Assembly: GCA_026225945.1 (NCBI GenBank)
Contig: JAMJFZ010001815.1
Span: forward strand, 1,234,501-1,298,500
Origin: Cricetomys ansorgei
Taxonomy: Eukaryota; Chordata; Mammalia; Rodentia; Nesomyidae
DNA: 64,000 bases
Direction: 5' to 3'
Below, piece by piece: positions 33,950-46,720 of the stretch. Every line of letters begins with the position of its first letter. The first letter of the stretch is position 1. The translations under genes and the position numbers were made by a program. A model generated the notes under the pieces. That model searched no databases, was not told the DNA's origin, and saw only the letters and a list, made by a program, of their open reading frames with translations.

Positions 33950-34530
33950 ACTAGACTTTGGGTAACCTAACCCCAACTCATACATTTAAACACAGCTCCT
34001 ACACCTAAGGCTCAGGGAAAGAGCTGAAGGTTCTAAGAGCCAGAGGATCAGACGTTTGATGTAAAGTAGTGTTGTCTAGTACAACAGGGAAACTGTACCC
34101 ATGAAATTTCAAAACTATGGTTGCATAAACAGGACTTACAGAGTGACGATGTTAGTTGACATGCCAACACACGGCATGCCTCACAGGGTCCCACCCTAGA
34201 CGAAGAGCTATAGGCAATTAATGGCTGGAGAGAGAGAGAGGGGGGGGGAGGGAGGGAGCGCATATCAGTCTTTTCCAGGGATGAACTTCCTGGTAGATTA
34301 CCTAATCTCAGTTGCTGAACTTTAAACATAGACGCACATGAGCGCCACTAAATGAACTCAGCAGATCATATGTGCCTCCGTGGACAACAATGGTAATTAA
34401 AGAACAAGAAGTCACGAATTTTAGAGGGAGCGGACGACTTGGAAGGAATTGGGGAGAGGGAGTGATGGGTAGAAATGATGTGAATAAAACACAAATACGG
34501 AAAAAGTCTCAAAAAATAAATTGAAAAAAA
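33950..34530 (+). repeat. Rodent L1 3' UTR
   Basis: GAAGAGCTATAGGCAATTAA, TTTTCCAGGGATGAACTTCC, TAGATTACCTAATCTCAGTT, AATGAACTCAGCAGATCATA and GGTAATTAAAGAACAAGAAG follow the L1 3' UTR end. The GA/G-rich run at 34225-34258 and the A-rich tail are present. This is the third same-strand copy in the window. Confidence 0.65.
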
Positions 34531-35830
34531 TCAAAACTAAAACATCATTTTTACTCTACATTCATTTCAGAAGCCAGAATTCTGAAGTTACAAAAAAAAG
34601 TGTAAACTATCCTGGGCTAGCTAGTGATAAAGCCAGGTTGGGAACCAGACAGTTCATGTTTGTGGGGAAAACTGCCCTACCCATACCCTTTTGTAACGCA
34701 GATGAACTGGGATCTGTAGTAGTGGCAGATATTGAGTCAAGGTGAATGACTGGAAAAGTAGGCATATTCTTCACCTCCATACAGTTTCTCCACATGCTGG
34801 TCCCAGGCAGACCCCATAGTTCCAATCGACCCTATAACATAGGGACTCTGCTCCTGTTCACAGTGATAATTCCACATCCCAAGAAGTCCTAAAGGAGTAG
34901 GGATACTGAGGCAGATGGTCAGTGTACAAGATGTAGTGTAATGGCTTTAGCCTGTGTTCTGGGAGCATCTGTGGTTGTTCTTGATTTGTTAGTGTGAGAA
35001 ATCGGAGGACTTGCAACTTTCAAAGCAGGATTGAGGGAAGACCAAGGGCTAGCTCTCAACTTACATGGTCTGGTTCAAGTTGTGCTGCTGAAGTATTTTC
35101 TAATAGAAATAAAAATTTATTGTAGCATCATTGCTGAGCCATGCATTATCCTACAGTCAAATAAATTGCCAAAATAAATTCTGAGTTTCCAGCACAAAGA
35201 TTACCAGTGTTTCGGATGATGCATATTTCAATCACAGTGGTCTGATATTGATATTGTGCACTTGCATTGAGATCACAGACTTTGTACTATACTCCAAAAA
35301 CACGTGCATATATTGTAAATCAACTAAAAATAAGGACATGAATAGAATTTTGAAAAGCCTAATGAAAAAAATTTAAAATCTATAGCTTGAATCGATCATT
35401 ATACATATGTGGAAACATCAACTCCTAGCCCATCAATTTGTACAAATATGTGCTAACTAAAAAGAAAACACAAGAATATTCTTGATCAGTTCTGACAAAG
35501 CAGATGCAAGAGGTGAACACGTAAAATATGTCCCACAGCATGTACATGTTATATATTTGTAGATGTCCGAATACAATAGAAAATCATTATTGGTAGGATT
35601 TCCCTAAAACTTGGGAGACATGGTGATATCTGCTGTAGATCACCAATGAATAAAAAATAGGCTGCTAGTGATTTCCATTAATGTTATGGAAACAAATCCT
35701 AAAGTTATATTTAAAATGCACATCGCGCAGAAGGACCACACACGACATCCTGAGGAACAGGCTCACTTTTCATCCATAATCCATATTAGCCCGTAAAGAC
35801 TATTTCAGTCTGTCTCAGACAGCTGCACCC
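34531..35830. other. Unannotated stretch, possible old L1 end
   Basis: A MIR-like scrap lies at 34615-34660. The part at 35385-35480 (TATACATATGTGGAAACATC) may be an ancient L1 3' end. Neither is secure. Confidence 0.3.
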
Positions 35831-36180
35831 CTGAGCCCCTGAGGTCCTTATGCACATTGGCAATAGGGCTGCAGGCAATGTCTTTGGGAAGCTCCAGGGA
35901 GATCAAGACAAACAAGAGAGCATCATTTGTTTAATTAGTGAGAGATTTTACCTATCAATGGGCTCTGCACGTCCCTATGGGCTCATAAGTCAACTGCACT
36001 ATTCTCTTAATTCAATTTTCCTTGGAAAAAATATGGGCACACACAGGACACTCAACCAGAGTAACAGCAGCAGCAGCAGCAGCAAAATTCCAAAAGATTG
36101 TTATGCTAAGACTCCTGTTAGAAAGAAGATCAGTGGGACAAACAGTGTCTCGTTTCTTTTTGGACTTTAAAGCCCCAATT
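35831..36180. other. Repeat-poor segment with (CAG)6
   Basis: An open plus frame of 106 codons (35850-36170) includes a poly-Ser stretch made by six CAG units at 36065-36082, read as AGC. No domain is recognised and no splice signals frame it. A TTTGTTTAATTAGTGAGAGA homeodomain-type motif is present. It may be unique non-coding DNA. Confidence 0.25.
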
Positions 36181-39100
36181 AAGAATTAAGGTGGTGTGGT
36201 TTCCAGTTAGCCTTATTCAAAGGAGGAGTCTTGGCCACATCTCTGGAAAAACTGCTTGCACAGCTCTGGAATGAGTTTTCTGCTATCATTATGCTCTCTA
36301 AATTCTGAAACCAATTTAGTTGGCATAGCAAATACAATAGGTTGTGTCTGAGGTTACTGTGGCCTTTAGTATATAGGGGATGCAGCTACCAAAGCCATGT
36401 TTTTGTCAGAGAGGGATGAACCTGAACCCCACACACACCCCTCGACTGGCTTTCTCAAATCATACCAGAACCATTGAGGAAAGCTGCCTTCATAACATTT
36501 CTACACTGTTGATTTCTCCTCCTCCTCTTCCCTACCTCGCCCCTCCCTCTTTCCTTGACTCACCCTCCCTCCTTCTGAATATGAATTTATTTTATTTAAT
36601 CTAACTAATTTCCCCCCCTACTATCATGTCAATCCCAGCATACTGTGGCTAGTCTAGGCATCTTTTTGTTTTCATATTTGAAAACATGTCAAATAGAGTG
36701 ACCTTTCTCCCTCCCAGATAATCTTTTTCATGTTTCAGCTTGACATAAGGTCATATTACTGTAATTATTCTCATCCTGTCTTCTCTGTCTCTCCCACTTC
36801 ACTCAAGTTTCACCTGACTTGAGTCCCATGAGAGTGTGCACATAGTCACAATGTCATCCTGAACACACATGGAAGGGTTAGAACATCAGTCAGACACACC
36901 TGGGCCCTCTGCAGCTTCCTGCTTACCAAGAACCCACCCCAATCTTCTGATCCCCCAGCACATGCTGAGCTGTAAGGTCTCCTACAATAATAGTGGGGGA
37001 AGCTGTGAAGCTCCTGCTGGGGTCTCAGGACTCTTTCTTTTCCCATTGTGTTAAGCCCCCTTGAGGTCCAAAGAAAAGTTCCGCTGTGATCTTCTGAAAG
37101 TTTTCAAGGCATTTCCAGGCACTAGGACTCAAAGATATAGGCCTTTTTACAAAGTTATGGGATAAGCACAGATGTGGGCAGAAGCACACCCTGGGTCTAC
37201 TTAGGAAGAAACCGGAACATGATTGGCAGACTTTCACTGTGCATTTTCTGTTTATAAATGTATCAGTGTTATGGGACAGTAGATGGAGAAGAAGGGTGGG
37301 GAACTTAAATCAGTGAGTGCTATGCTACACGGTGTGAGGAGTTCTGCCATGTCAGTGTGCCATAGGATGACTTCATATAACACTGATGTGGCATATATTT
37401 CAAATAGCTGGGAGGAAGGACTTTAAATGCTTTCATCATAAAGAAATGATGGGTGTTTGAGAATATAGCTCTGTTTACCCTGAGTTGAACACGATACAAT
37501 GCACACATGTATCTAAGCATCATATCACTTTATAAGTATGTTTTTATGTATCAGTTAAACTTAAATCAAATAAAAAAATATATGGAAACAGAAACGAATT
37601 AGCAATTAACTCCATCTGAACTGAATTTTGTCTGGCATTGAAAGATACCTTTTCCTCCTAGTGCCCTCCATGGCAACTCCCAGAGAAGAGAAGCCTGCTG
37701 ACCATGTGCCATTATCCCTTGGGCCTCAGTGGCTCTTAGAGCCCCCTGGGGAACTCTGAGCACTGCTGCTGTCTAAGCCTCTTTTTGAAGTACCCACCAT
37801 CTGTTGTATTCAAAGGATGAGGAGGATACTCAAGAGGCTGACTGTCCTCAGACTGACTATTCCAGCCCATTCCTGACAATTTCCCCTTTCACGCTCAGGC
37901 CAGCCAATAGTGAAGTAAGATTGACTGTGTTGACATACTCTCTCTCCAGGATGAAGCCCAAGACACTCATAGGTTTGCCAGTCAGGGAAGTCTCTTGTTT
38001 CTACTTTTTGGGTATGTATGACCTTGACTGGATTTCCTCTAGTCGTGTGCTGAGAAATCTGGTAGATGTCAGTAGAATTTTCTCTTTTTCTTCTATTCCC
38101 TTCTTTCTAGATCAAGAAATAAAATACCCCATTCTGCTGTCATTACCCAACCCTTTCACTGACCTCTGTTGGACTAAGGGTCTGATTGGTTATTTATAGA
38201 GTTTCATTCTTGAAGTCACTTTTTTCTAAATGTACGTGCTTCCTTCAGACACATCAGTATTGGGGCAGGTCCCTTATAGCCTCATGTTGGTTAGGTATTT
38301 TGCAACTGTATAAAACACCAAGGGGTGGGTACCTTGATTCTGAAGATATTTTGCCTTGGGTGGAGGGTGCTGGAAATACACTGCTGATGACATGTCTTTC
38401 AAACTCACTTTCCCAAAGGGAGTCCCTGAGAGGCATGGTGGCCATTTAGGCTACAGTGGTGGGTTCATTGTTTCTCCCAACATGAGATTTTTTTAAACGG
38501 TCCGCTAAGCCTCACACAGGAGTTATTTCTGACTTATCAAACTAGACCCTTCATGGGCTTCACCTCTAGTGGAAATGGCTAAATTCTGACCTGTAACTAG
38601 ACTCGAATTGTGATTTTCTTGAGGATATTCTTTTTCTTGGGGGCATTTTCTTTTATTTTTAACATGCTAGGAACTTGAGAAAATTTAGCATTAAAGGATA
38701 TTTGATGTCAGACATTTTTATGTCCCTACATGTTCTAGAAAACCACACTAGTCCCTCTCCAAACCCGTTTTGTTTATTTCGTGCTTGGTAGCAGAAGATC
38801 ATTACAATCACATTTCGGTAGATCTAGTTTACCAATATTTTGTGGAGGGTTTTAAAAATCTATTTGTGAGGAATATGGATTGATACCTACCGTCTTTTTA
38901 TATTGTTCTGTCTGGTTTCGGTTTCGTGCATTTGCCTAGAAAGCACACTGGATGGTCCTGTGTCTGTGAACTAGTGTATATGAGATTTGCCGGGCACGGA
39001 GTCCTATGGCCCTGGGTTATGTGACAGGCTTCAGTGATGGTGATTCATATTCCTTTCTTCATTGGCTTCTTTATAAGATGTGTTCAAACAAGAGGCAGAA

Positions 39101-40708
39101 GCCACCTCTACTAATAACTTGTGTATGTCATGACAGTGTGGCTAGTGCTATTAATAAAGAAGGAACACTTAATGAGCTTGATTCATTTAGCAGCCTCTCA
39201 GGGTGACAGATCGTCTGCAGAATATATTAATTGTGTGCATCAAATAGTCTAGGAAGAACAGCAATGTTATTAAAGACTTTGAGTCAGAATGACTTCTGCT
39301 ATCAAGTCATAAAGCTGAGGCATTGGCAGGAGATACTGGGTGCATAGATCAAGTCTACCTACAGCACTTGCGCTGAACATTTACTGTGCTGTATTATTTT
39401 GCAGTTAGGTCTGATCAGGTGCCTCTTCCTGTAGGAAAGACATTATAAGTCCAATTACTGCCTCTCTTTAACACTTGCTAGTCAAAGACAGAGAACGTGG
39501 GGAGGAATATCTCACCAGAGTGTCAGCATTTAGTTAGATGATCCGTTGGTGCCTCTTGAGTGGGAGGCCCTCAAGTCCTAAGCGCCTATAAGTGCTAAAC
39601 AGACTCATGAGTTATTTTCATGGTGTAAACTTGCTTAGGAATGATTCTCGATGGCCAGTCTGTCTTTTGCCTTTATTTGCTGTCCTAGTGTTCCGATTCA
39701 CTATTTTAATCACCTGCCTGAGGGTCCTACAGTTCCATTCTGCAGGAAATGGAAAAATTATAAATAGCAGAGGTGATGGTTAAAAATTCCATTTTCAAAA
39801 GCTTTCTTTACACAGATAAACTTCTCACATTTGCTATCACTGGATTTGGAGAGAAAACTTTCAGAATGGATATCCCAAAAGACATTGTAACAGATAAGAA
39901 AGCCAACCCCCGCCCCCAAGTTACACTGCTTAATTAAGGTTGATGTTTACTGAATTCCTAGACTTAACTTTCTTGACATTGCTCTTAAAATAATGCAGAT
40001 GAGTTTAGAGAACATTTTCATATCTTAGAGATCACAAGGCATCTTACTTCTTCCTACCAACTTCAACTTTCAACTTTTAATATTCAGGAATCACTGCCAG
40101 GCCTGATCAGATTCCTTGGGAGAAAATATCATCAGAGGTTTGTGTAATGCTGATCAGCCTATCTCTGTTGAGGACTGAGCATAGTTGGTTGTATTCCATG
40201 ATAACATTTTAGGTGGACAACAATTTTCAACAACCACAATGAAGTAATCAGGGATGGAGACGTTTCAGATAGCCGGGTAAAACTAATGTAATTACTAAGG
40301 AAGTGGTAGTTGGACAAAGATGAACTCAAGCACAAGACATTTTGAAACGCTGGCATGTGGACAGGCTGAGAAGGAAAGTAACTGACTTTAGATACATCAG
40401 GGCTTAGTCAGATGGATTAATTAGCTGCAGTATACTGGGGAAAGCTCAGGCCCAGGTTCAGTTAGAGCTCAGTTCCTCTAAGTTCTGCACGTGAAGTGTA
40501 TGGTCTTTGCTAATAGTGTCTTACCTTCAAATTCTGACTAACCAAGGGCAATGGCCGTAGCATGTGTTGTTTAGGGGAATCTCCTGGGACTCCTCTGACC
40601 AACAACACCTCTAGGAGCTTTTCCCCATGCCTGGAACTAGGATATTTGGTAGATATTCTATATTTCTCAGGGGTACAGTGTCATCCTATGGAGTAAATAC
40701 ATTTAAAT
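36181..40708. other. Long repeat-poor stretch, no gene recognised
   Basis: Over 4.5 kb I find no confident SINE, LINE or LTR, which is unusual for this window. The longest frame (131 codons, 37804-38199) shows no known domain. A pyrimidine-rich patch lies at 36515-36570. The segment is either old unique DNA or repeats too decayed to see by eye. Confidence 0.4.
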
Positions 40709-40750
40709 TACACACGCGCACACACGTGCACACACACACACACACACATT
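40709..40750. repeat. (CA)n microsatellite
   Basis: CACACGCGCACACACGTGCA variants followed by pure CA units. Confidence 0.95.
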
Positions 40751-41507
40751 CAAGTATGCACATACACTAGAACATGCACATAAAAAAATAAGCTTATAAA
40801 ATAATGTTTCCTTCTGTCTTTCCAAAACATCCTTAGTGTTAGTTTTCCCTTTCCTCACTCCCTTTCTGCATTGCTCTTCGTACACTTTCCACAGTTAAAG
40901 CACCCTCCCACCCATTTTTTCCCTTTCTTCTTTCACAGCACCTGTGCTCTCCAGAGCTCCTTCTTTTTTTCACCCTCATTTTCCCTTTTTCCTTTTCTGG
41001 TTTCCGTGGTTAATCCACATTCAGTTCTCACACCTGGGGATGTAGAGCTCCGAGCCACAAATGAGAGGACGTGCTGATTGTCTTCTTGGGTCTGGATTGC
41101 CTCAGTCAGCAGACTTTGCCGTTGGACCTTTGTGTGGTTTTGGTATTAGAGTGGTAATGGCTTCTTAGATGAGTTTGGGAGTGCTCTTTCTGTCTCTATT
41201 GTTTTGAATAATTTGAGAAGTATTGGTTGTGGTTCTTCATTTTGCAGAGTTCATTTTGACCTGGGCCTTTTTAGTCACAAGGATTTTTATCACTGTTTCA
41301 ACCTTCTTACTTCTTATGAGTCTGCTTAAATAGTTGATATTTCTTGGTCTAAATTTGGAGGTTCAGATGAATCTATAAAATCATCAATTTGTTTAACATT
41401 TTATTAATAGTGGATAGTTTTTAAAGTATTCCCTTAGAATGTTCTGAATTTCACCTGCATCTATTATAATGCTTCTATGTTCATTTCTGATTTTCTTAAT
41501 TTTTGGT

Positions 41508-41635
41508 CTCCCCTCCCTCCCTCCCTCCCTTCCTCCCTCCCTCCCTTCCTCCCTTCCTTCCTTCCCCCCCTCTCTCTTCCTTTCCTTTTGTCTGCCTGTT
41601 TTCCTCCCTCCCCCTCTCTTCCTTCCCTTCCTTTT
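41508..41635. repeat. (CCCT)/(CCTT)n tract
   Basis: Polypyrimidine tract of CCCT and CCTT units. Its complement is a long polypurine run. Confidence 0.95.
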
Positions 41636-41944
41636 TTGTTAACTGTGCTAAAGTTTTCTCAATCTTAAATACTTTTTCAAATAACCAGCTCTCAAATTCC
41701 TTCATTCTTTATAGTGTTTTCTTTGTTTTGATTTCATTAATTTCTGTTCTGAGTTTTACTATGTCTTCTTTTCTAGTGGACTTATGTTTGATTTGTTTTT
41801 GTTTTTCCAAAGTATTGAGTTGCATAATTAAACCATAAATAATTAAATAAATTAAAGCATAAATAAACATATTTGTACTATTTGTGATTTTCTAAAATGT
41901 AGGTATTTAGTGTTAAAAATTTCCCCCTGAGGACTGCTTTTAAC

Positions 41945-41945
41945 G

Positions 41946-41993
<48 letters not shown>

Positions 41994-42026
41994 TGTGAAT
42001 GTGTGTGTGTGTGTATGTGTGTGTGA

Positions 42027-42060
<34 letters not shown>

Positions 42061-42135
42061 TTGTGTGTGTGTTTGTGTGTATGTGTGTGTGTTTGTGTGT
42101 GTATGTGTGTGTGTGTTTGTTTGTGTGTGTGTTTG

Positions 42136-42168
<33 letters not shown>

Positions 42169-42170
42169 TT
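41945..42170. repeat. (TG)n / (TGTGTTTG)n compound repeat
   Basis: About 225 bases of TG alternation with regular TTTG and TATG interruptions. Open frames on both strands (Cys/Val-rich and His/Thr-rich) are artefacts. Confidence 0.97.
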
Positions 42171-42297
42171 TGGTATTGTTTTCACTTTTATTTAATTTCA
42201 GAATTTCTAAATATTTCTTTTTAAAATTTCTTCTTTGATCCATTTGCTATTCAGTAGTGTTTAATTTCCATCAATTTCTGTAATTACTAGTGATTCT

Positions 42298-42455
42298 TTG
42301 TTTTGCTTTTTTTGACAGAGTTTCTCTGTTGTAACTCTGGCCGTCCTGGAACTCACTGTGTAGACCAGGCTGGCCTTGAACTTACAGAGATCTGCCTGCC
42401 TCTGCCTCCTGAGTGCTGGGATTAAAGGCGTATGCCATTCCTACCAGCACTAGCG
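42298..42455 (-). repeat. B1 SINE
   Basis: AGAGTTTCTCTGTTGTAACT, CTGGCCGTCCTGGAACTCAC, CCAGGCTGGCCTTGAACTTA and GAGTGCTGGGATTAAAGGCG. Full-length antisense copy, inserted in the antisense L1. Its high match to the B1 pattern suggests a fairly young insertion. Confidence 0.95.
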
Positions 42456-42640
42456 ATTCCTTTGCTTTTTATTTTATACTTCACTGTAGCCAAAAAAGAT
42501 GAACAGAATTATTTCATTTTTTTGTACTTGTTGAGATTTTTTTGTGTGTCTATGTATGAGGTCTATTGAAGAGAAATGTGCATGAGGTGCTGAATAGAAT
42601 GCATACTCTTTGATGTTTGGGTGTATATAGTTCTGGGGAA

Positions 42641-43137
42641 CTCATCAAACTGGGCTGATGCACAGGCTATGGCACTGTCCTGTAGTTTCTTGTCAGGCCC
42701 CTAAATTTGGCACACTTAATTAAGGGTTTTGCTGGTGTTGGCCAGGGGCCACTATATTAGGGAAGCGACTTCACACTTGTTGCACAATGAAAGCAAGATT
42801 GGAGTGCAAGCGGTTTAAGAGCTGGCGTTTAAGAACCCTAAATGTTCTCTCTGAAGAAATTGCATATAATAGCATTGTTGTTCCATATGAAATAGATGAT
42901 TTGCCCTTTAATAAAGGACAGGATCCATAGATGATTAATGAAGGCAATCTGAGATATGGTTCTATGAAAAAAAAAGCCTTCCCCATTCCTTGTGTTTATG
43001 ACAAGTTCTTCTAGAGATCATCACAAGTAATATATGACCAATATGAATTGAAGTCATGTTTGTAATTTATGACAGGCAGCAGTCCATGAAACAAGATGTA
43101 ATTGTTTCAATTAATTCCTTTGAGCAGCATTAGCTGG
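42641..43137. other. Unannotated stretch
   Basis: No family recognised. The 71-codon minus frame (42771-42986) has no domain. Confidence 0.4.
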
Positions 43138-43525
43138 TGTGCTGGCTAGTTCTATGTCAGCTTGACACAATCTAGGGTCGTCATGGAAGAAGGAACCTAA
43201 ATTAAGAAGATGTCCCCGCCAGATTGCCCTGTGGAGCATTTACTTGATTGATGATTGATGTAGGAAGGCCTAGTTCACTGTGGGTGGTTTCAACTCTGGT
43301 GGTTCTCACGTCTATAGTAAAGCAGACTGAGCAAGCTACAAGGCAGTAAGCAGCACTCCTCTATGGCCTGTGTATCAATGCCTCTATGTTCTTTCCCTAC
43401 TTCAGTTCCTGCCATGACTTCCTTTACTGATGGAATATTGTGTGGAAGTTAAGCAAAATAAACCCTTTCGTCCCCAGGTTTCTATGGCCATGGGGCTTAA
43501 TCACAGCAATGGAAACCCTGAGACA
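43138..43525 (+). repeat. MaLR-like LTR, full length
   Basis: Starts TGTGCTGGCTAGTTCTATGT, followed by CAGCTTGACACAATCTAGGG, AGTAAGCAGCACTCCTCTAT and AGTTCCTGCCATGACTTCCT. AAATAAACCCTTTCGTCCCC supplies the polyadenylation signal, and the element ends CACAGCAATGGAAACCCTGA plus GACA. This 388-base copy is the most complete of its family here; others are at 205/1158, 13516, 16866, 22445 and 55133. Confidence 0.65.
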
Positions 43526-44404
43526 ACTGCGGATACTGGCTACAGATGACTGAAGTCTCAGCTGCACTATGCTACTGTCTCTCCATCTGGGTTTACAGAG
43601 TCATCAGCACCACAGAAGGATCATATAGCTAAGAGTTATATCATAATATAATCTCAGAATTATGGGAATGCAACTTCAGCTGGCACTGATGTTTGCCCAC
43701 CCCCCCAACCTGGACACACCAGAGCTGGAAATCCCTGGGTATTAAGTAGAAGAGTCAAGATTTGCTCATTCCAATTATATTATCAAGCTGCTCAGAGACT
43801 GCAGACATCCTTAGATTCAATTAACACTTCCAAATCGTGCCATCTAAAGCTGGTGGATTTTTCTTAATTTTTCTCTGTGTTTCTGACTTCTCAATTATTT
43901 ATTCCTGTGGGATTTTAACTTGCCTTCATGCTGTAGATGACATATATCCAATGACAAGGTGAAAATGAGACAGAAGATGACCAGACAGCTTGTAGTTTCT
44001 CTGTTTAGGTAAATGACACCCTCCCCCTTTAATTAGCCACGGTAAGTCAAAACTGAACTTTGACCTTGAAGATTCTCTTGTCTTCACTCTTCTTACTAAG
44101 GCTTCAGGACATGCTCCCACAGAGTGAGGACAGACTGACATCTCTGTAATTTGTCAGAACGGTTTTTATTAGATAATCAATGATAGACACAAATTCCCAG
44201 TTCAGGTGCTACCAACTCGCAAAGTTGGAGAACTTTGCTTGCTCAGGGGCTTTTCCCAAACCTGGCTGATCAGAGTGCTAAAAATAAGACTCTATTCCTG
44301 GGTTGAAGTGGAAACTGGACATTGGCATTTTAATAAAGTGCCTCACTTCTGAGTGGAGCTGATGTGATGTAGATCTATTTGCATCTTTAAGAAAAATAGA
44401 ATAC
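43526..44404. other. Unannotated stretch
   Basis: Unique-looking. No domain in the 71-codon minus frame at 43926-44141. Confidence 0.4.
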
Positions 44405-44614
44405 TGTAACACAACCATTTTCAACCTGAGGGTCGTGACCCTTTTGGGAGTTGAATGACCCTTTCACAGGGATCATCTAAGGCCATCTGCAGATCAGATA
44501 TTTACATTACATTCATAACAGTAGCAAAATTACAGTTACGAAGTAGCAACAAGAATAATTTTGTGGCTGGGTGTTAAAGGGTTGCAGCATCAGGAAGGTT
44601 GAGAAGTAACAGTG
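44405..44614 (+). repeat. Non-autonomous hAT-Charlie element (URR1-like)
   Basis: TTTTCAACCTGAGGGTCGTG near the left end and GGAAGGTTGAGAAGTAACAG at the right end are degraded inverted repeats of the hAT-Charlie type. The interior has GACCCTTTTGGGAGTTGAAT, GACCCTTTCACAGGGATCAT, and TAACAGTAGCAAAATTACAG, typical of the short rodent element. It encodes no transposase. Confidence 0.75.
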
Positions 44615-45549
44615 AAGGCTAGTGGAAAATTTCCAAAAGAAGTGATTCCTTAGACATATGAAAATGGGCTTGAGGTGGAAACGCTTATCTTTAGCTTTTT
44701 GTTGTTACACACACAACTGCAGAGCCATTGGGCGATCCAAAGTGCCTTTTCAGATTCACATGGCAGATGACAGAGAGCAAGGAAGGACATGAAGAAACCA
44801 GATTGCATGGGAAAACATGTACTCAGGGTCTGTGGAATGAACCAAACAAACTCAGGGTTTGAATTTTGGATAAAATTTACTAAAGCATACGTGCATGCTA
44901 TAAAATATTTTCCTATGATTATTCTTAAGATGCACAAGGACTACTAGTCATCTAAAATATCCTGTGAAGACAAGCATAAGCCAAGAACTATGATTTAATA
45001 AATCATAAAATATTAATAATTTTGGGGAAACACACATGAAAATTTGTTTATGCTTTGCCACAGCCCCAGAGACTTGCCTCCGTTGGCGAGAATCTTGTAC
45101 TTATGACGACAGTGTGTTGGTATCCGTGGAGGATAACAGAAGAAAGTTCAAGGACGTGATTTCTGTCCAAGCCTAAGGAGTTTAACCTAAAATTAAAAAT
45201 TGCAGAGAATTGTTGTCTCACAAAAATTGCGTGTCTTTCTTTCTCTTTATTTTTCCCAGTGTCAGTACTGAAGTCAAGACGCGCTCTGGGCACACTTGCT
45301 CTGTTACTTAGCGATATTTTCACCCTCTCGCTCAAAAGCATTTTGTAAAATGAACAGTTTGTGTTATATTAGAGAAGTGGAGAGAATTATTCCAGAAAAT
45401 AAATCATCAAATCAAATAAATAATCAAAGCACTTCCGATACTTGAAGTTAAAAGAAAAGAAAAAGAAAAGAAAAATGTGAAACTTGGAAGTGACAGGATG
45501 ATAATCTCTTTGAATCAGTGGCTTCTGCTTTAGCTCTGTAACTAACGAA
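44615..45549. other. Unannotated stretch
   Basis: Repeat-free. Minus-strand frames of 95 and 97 codons (44650-44937 and 45048-45341) have no recognised domain. Confidence 0.4.
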
Positions 45550-45599
45550 GTCCCAGATTTAAACAGCTCTGGAAATACGATTTTCAACCAGCAACAGAG

Positions 45600-46720
45600 A
45601 GGTTTCACACGAAGACAAACAGTGCATACATTGTGTGGCCTCAAAGGCTGAGATGAGCGAGATGATGGTCAAATGGAATTGGAGGCGAGAAAAACACTTA
45701 CTGAGTGGAGTTACGCTTCCGTCCGACTCCGCCGTGGGTAAGAATACCCCTCCCTCTGATGCCATTTTCCTTTCTTCTTCAATTTTGTCAAGGAATAAAG
45801 ACGACGGGAACAAAATTACAGGCCCCCGGCCAAATGTACGGATCAACATGTGTGTCAGAACGGAGAGAGTGACTTCAGAATTGGATGTTTATCAAACTGT
45901 TAAGTCGATGAAAGGTCCTCTTAGCTAAAGTGTAATACCTTTTCCTGCTGGAACTTTCTTTGAAATTTTCTGAAACATAACCCTACTCATTTTCTCCATC
46001 AGAGCCACACTCCATATGGCTGTCACCTCCTGAGTTAGACTCCAACCCTTTTATCACCGCGGGAGTGCTCGCTGGGACTTGTGCTACTCTGAAGACGGGA
46101 ATGCATTTGTGGAAACAAAACAACGTATAAAAGCTTCCTGCCTTGGCCCCTGGGAGAGATGTTTATATTTTCCAAAGTTTTGCAATCAGAGTGCGAGGCA
46201 ATTTGCTTACTCTGTCAGCTGCCAACCTCCTGGGGAAGATGAGGACGGTGCAGAGGGGTGGCTGCCGGCATAAAGAGGACCAGCTGTGTGATGAACAATC
46301 AGCACCTGCTGCCACGGCGCAGCAGCTCAGGGAGCCCCAATCAGCACCGGGGCGCTTGTTACACTCTCATCGTCCCTGGTGCTGTTCGAAATGAGCCTCA
46401 GAAAAAGATAAAAGTAGCGTCCAGGCAATTTTCATGGCTCTAAGAAGTCTATTTACCAGCGTTCTGGGAATAGCTATGGGAATGAGAGTTAGGAACCTAC
46501 AGGGACTTCTCAAACATGAAATGCGGCGCTCCCCCCTCGTTCATGTAGATTTTACAGAGCTGGGGCATAATTGCTACAAATAGACCAGAAGAGTAAGTGG
46601 AGCCGTCGGTCCGAGGGGGATCCTCGGGGATCAACCTGAGTTGTTCAAGCAGCTCAACTCCAACTCTTGTATCTCTCAGCTGTAAATGCCTACCTTGTGA
46701 AATGGTTGTATACTTCAGAT
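45600..46720. other. Candidate conserved regulatory element
   Basis: About 1.1 kb without a recognisable repeat and richer in CpG than the surroundings (GTCCGACTCCGCCGTGG, GCCGTCGGTCCGAGGG). E-box-type motifs cluster at 46215-46330 (GTCAGCTGCC, CCAGCTGTG, GCACCTGCT, GCAGCAGCTC). TATTTTCCAAAGTTTTGC looks unlike random AT-rich DNA. Overlapping open frames on both strands (45559-45849 minus, 45635-45928 plus) have no recognised domain. Confidence 0.3.

Larger units (their letters stand above)
41070..42640 (-). repeat. Old L1 ORF2, antisense, broken by three insertions
   Basis: On the plus strand AAATAACCAGCTCTCAAATT, TTGATTTCATTAATTTCTGT, TAGGTATTTAGTGTTAAAAA, TTCTTTGATCCATTTGCTAT and ATTTCATTTTTTTGTACTTG follow antisense L1 ORF2 in order. 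It is interrupted by a CCCT/CCTT tract, a TG tract and a B1. It has many stops and encodes nothing. Confidence 0.7.

Noticed and set aside
36065..36084. Expanded CAG disease-type repeat
   Set aside because: Only six units and no evidence that it lies in a transcript.
37804..38199. 131-codon plus frame as a gene
   Set aside because: No domain, no promoter or polyadenylation context, and amino acid make-up typical of non-coding translation.
41878..42243. His/Thr-rich minus frames and Cys/Val-rich plus frames
   Set aside because: They come from the TG compound repeat and are open in several frames on both strands.
45559..45928. Overlapping 96- and 97-codon frames on opposite strands as host exons
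   Set aside because: No splice signals or recognisable protein; overlapping open frames in GC-richer DNA are common by chance.
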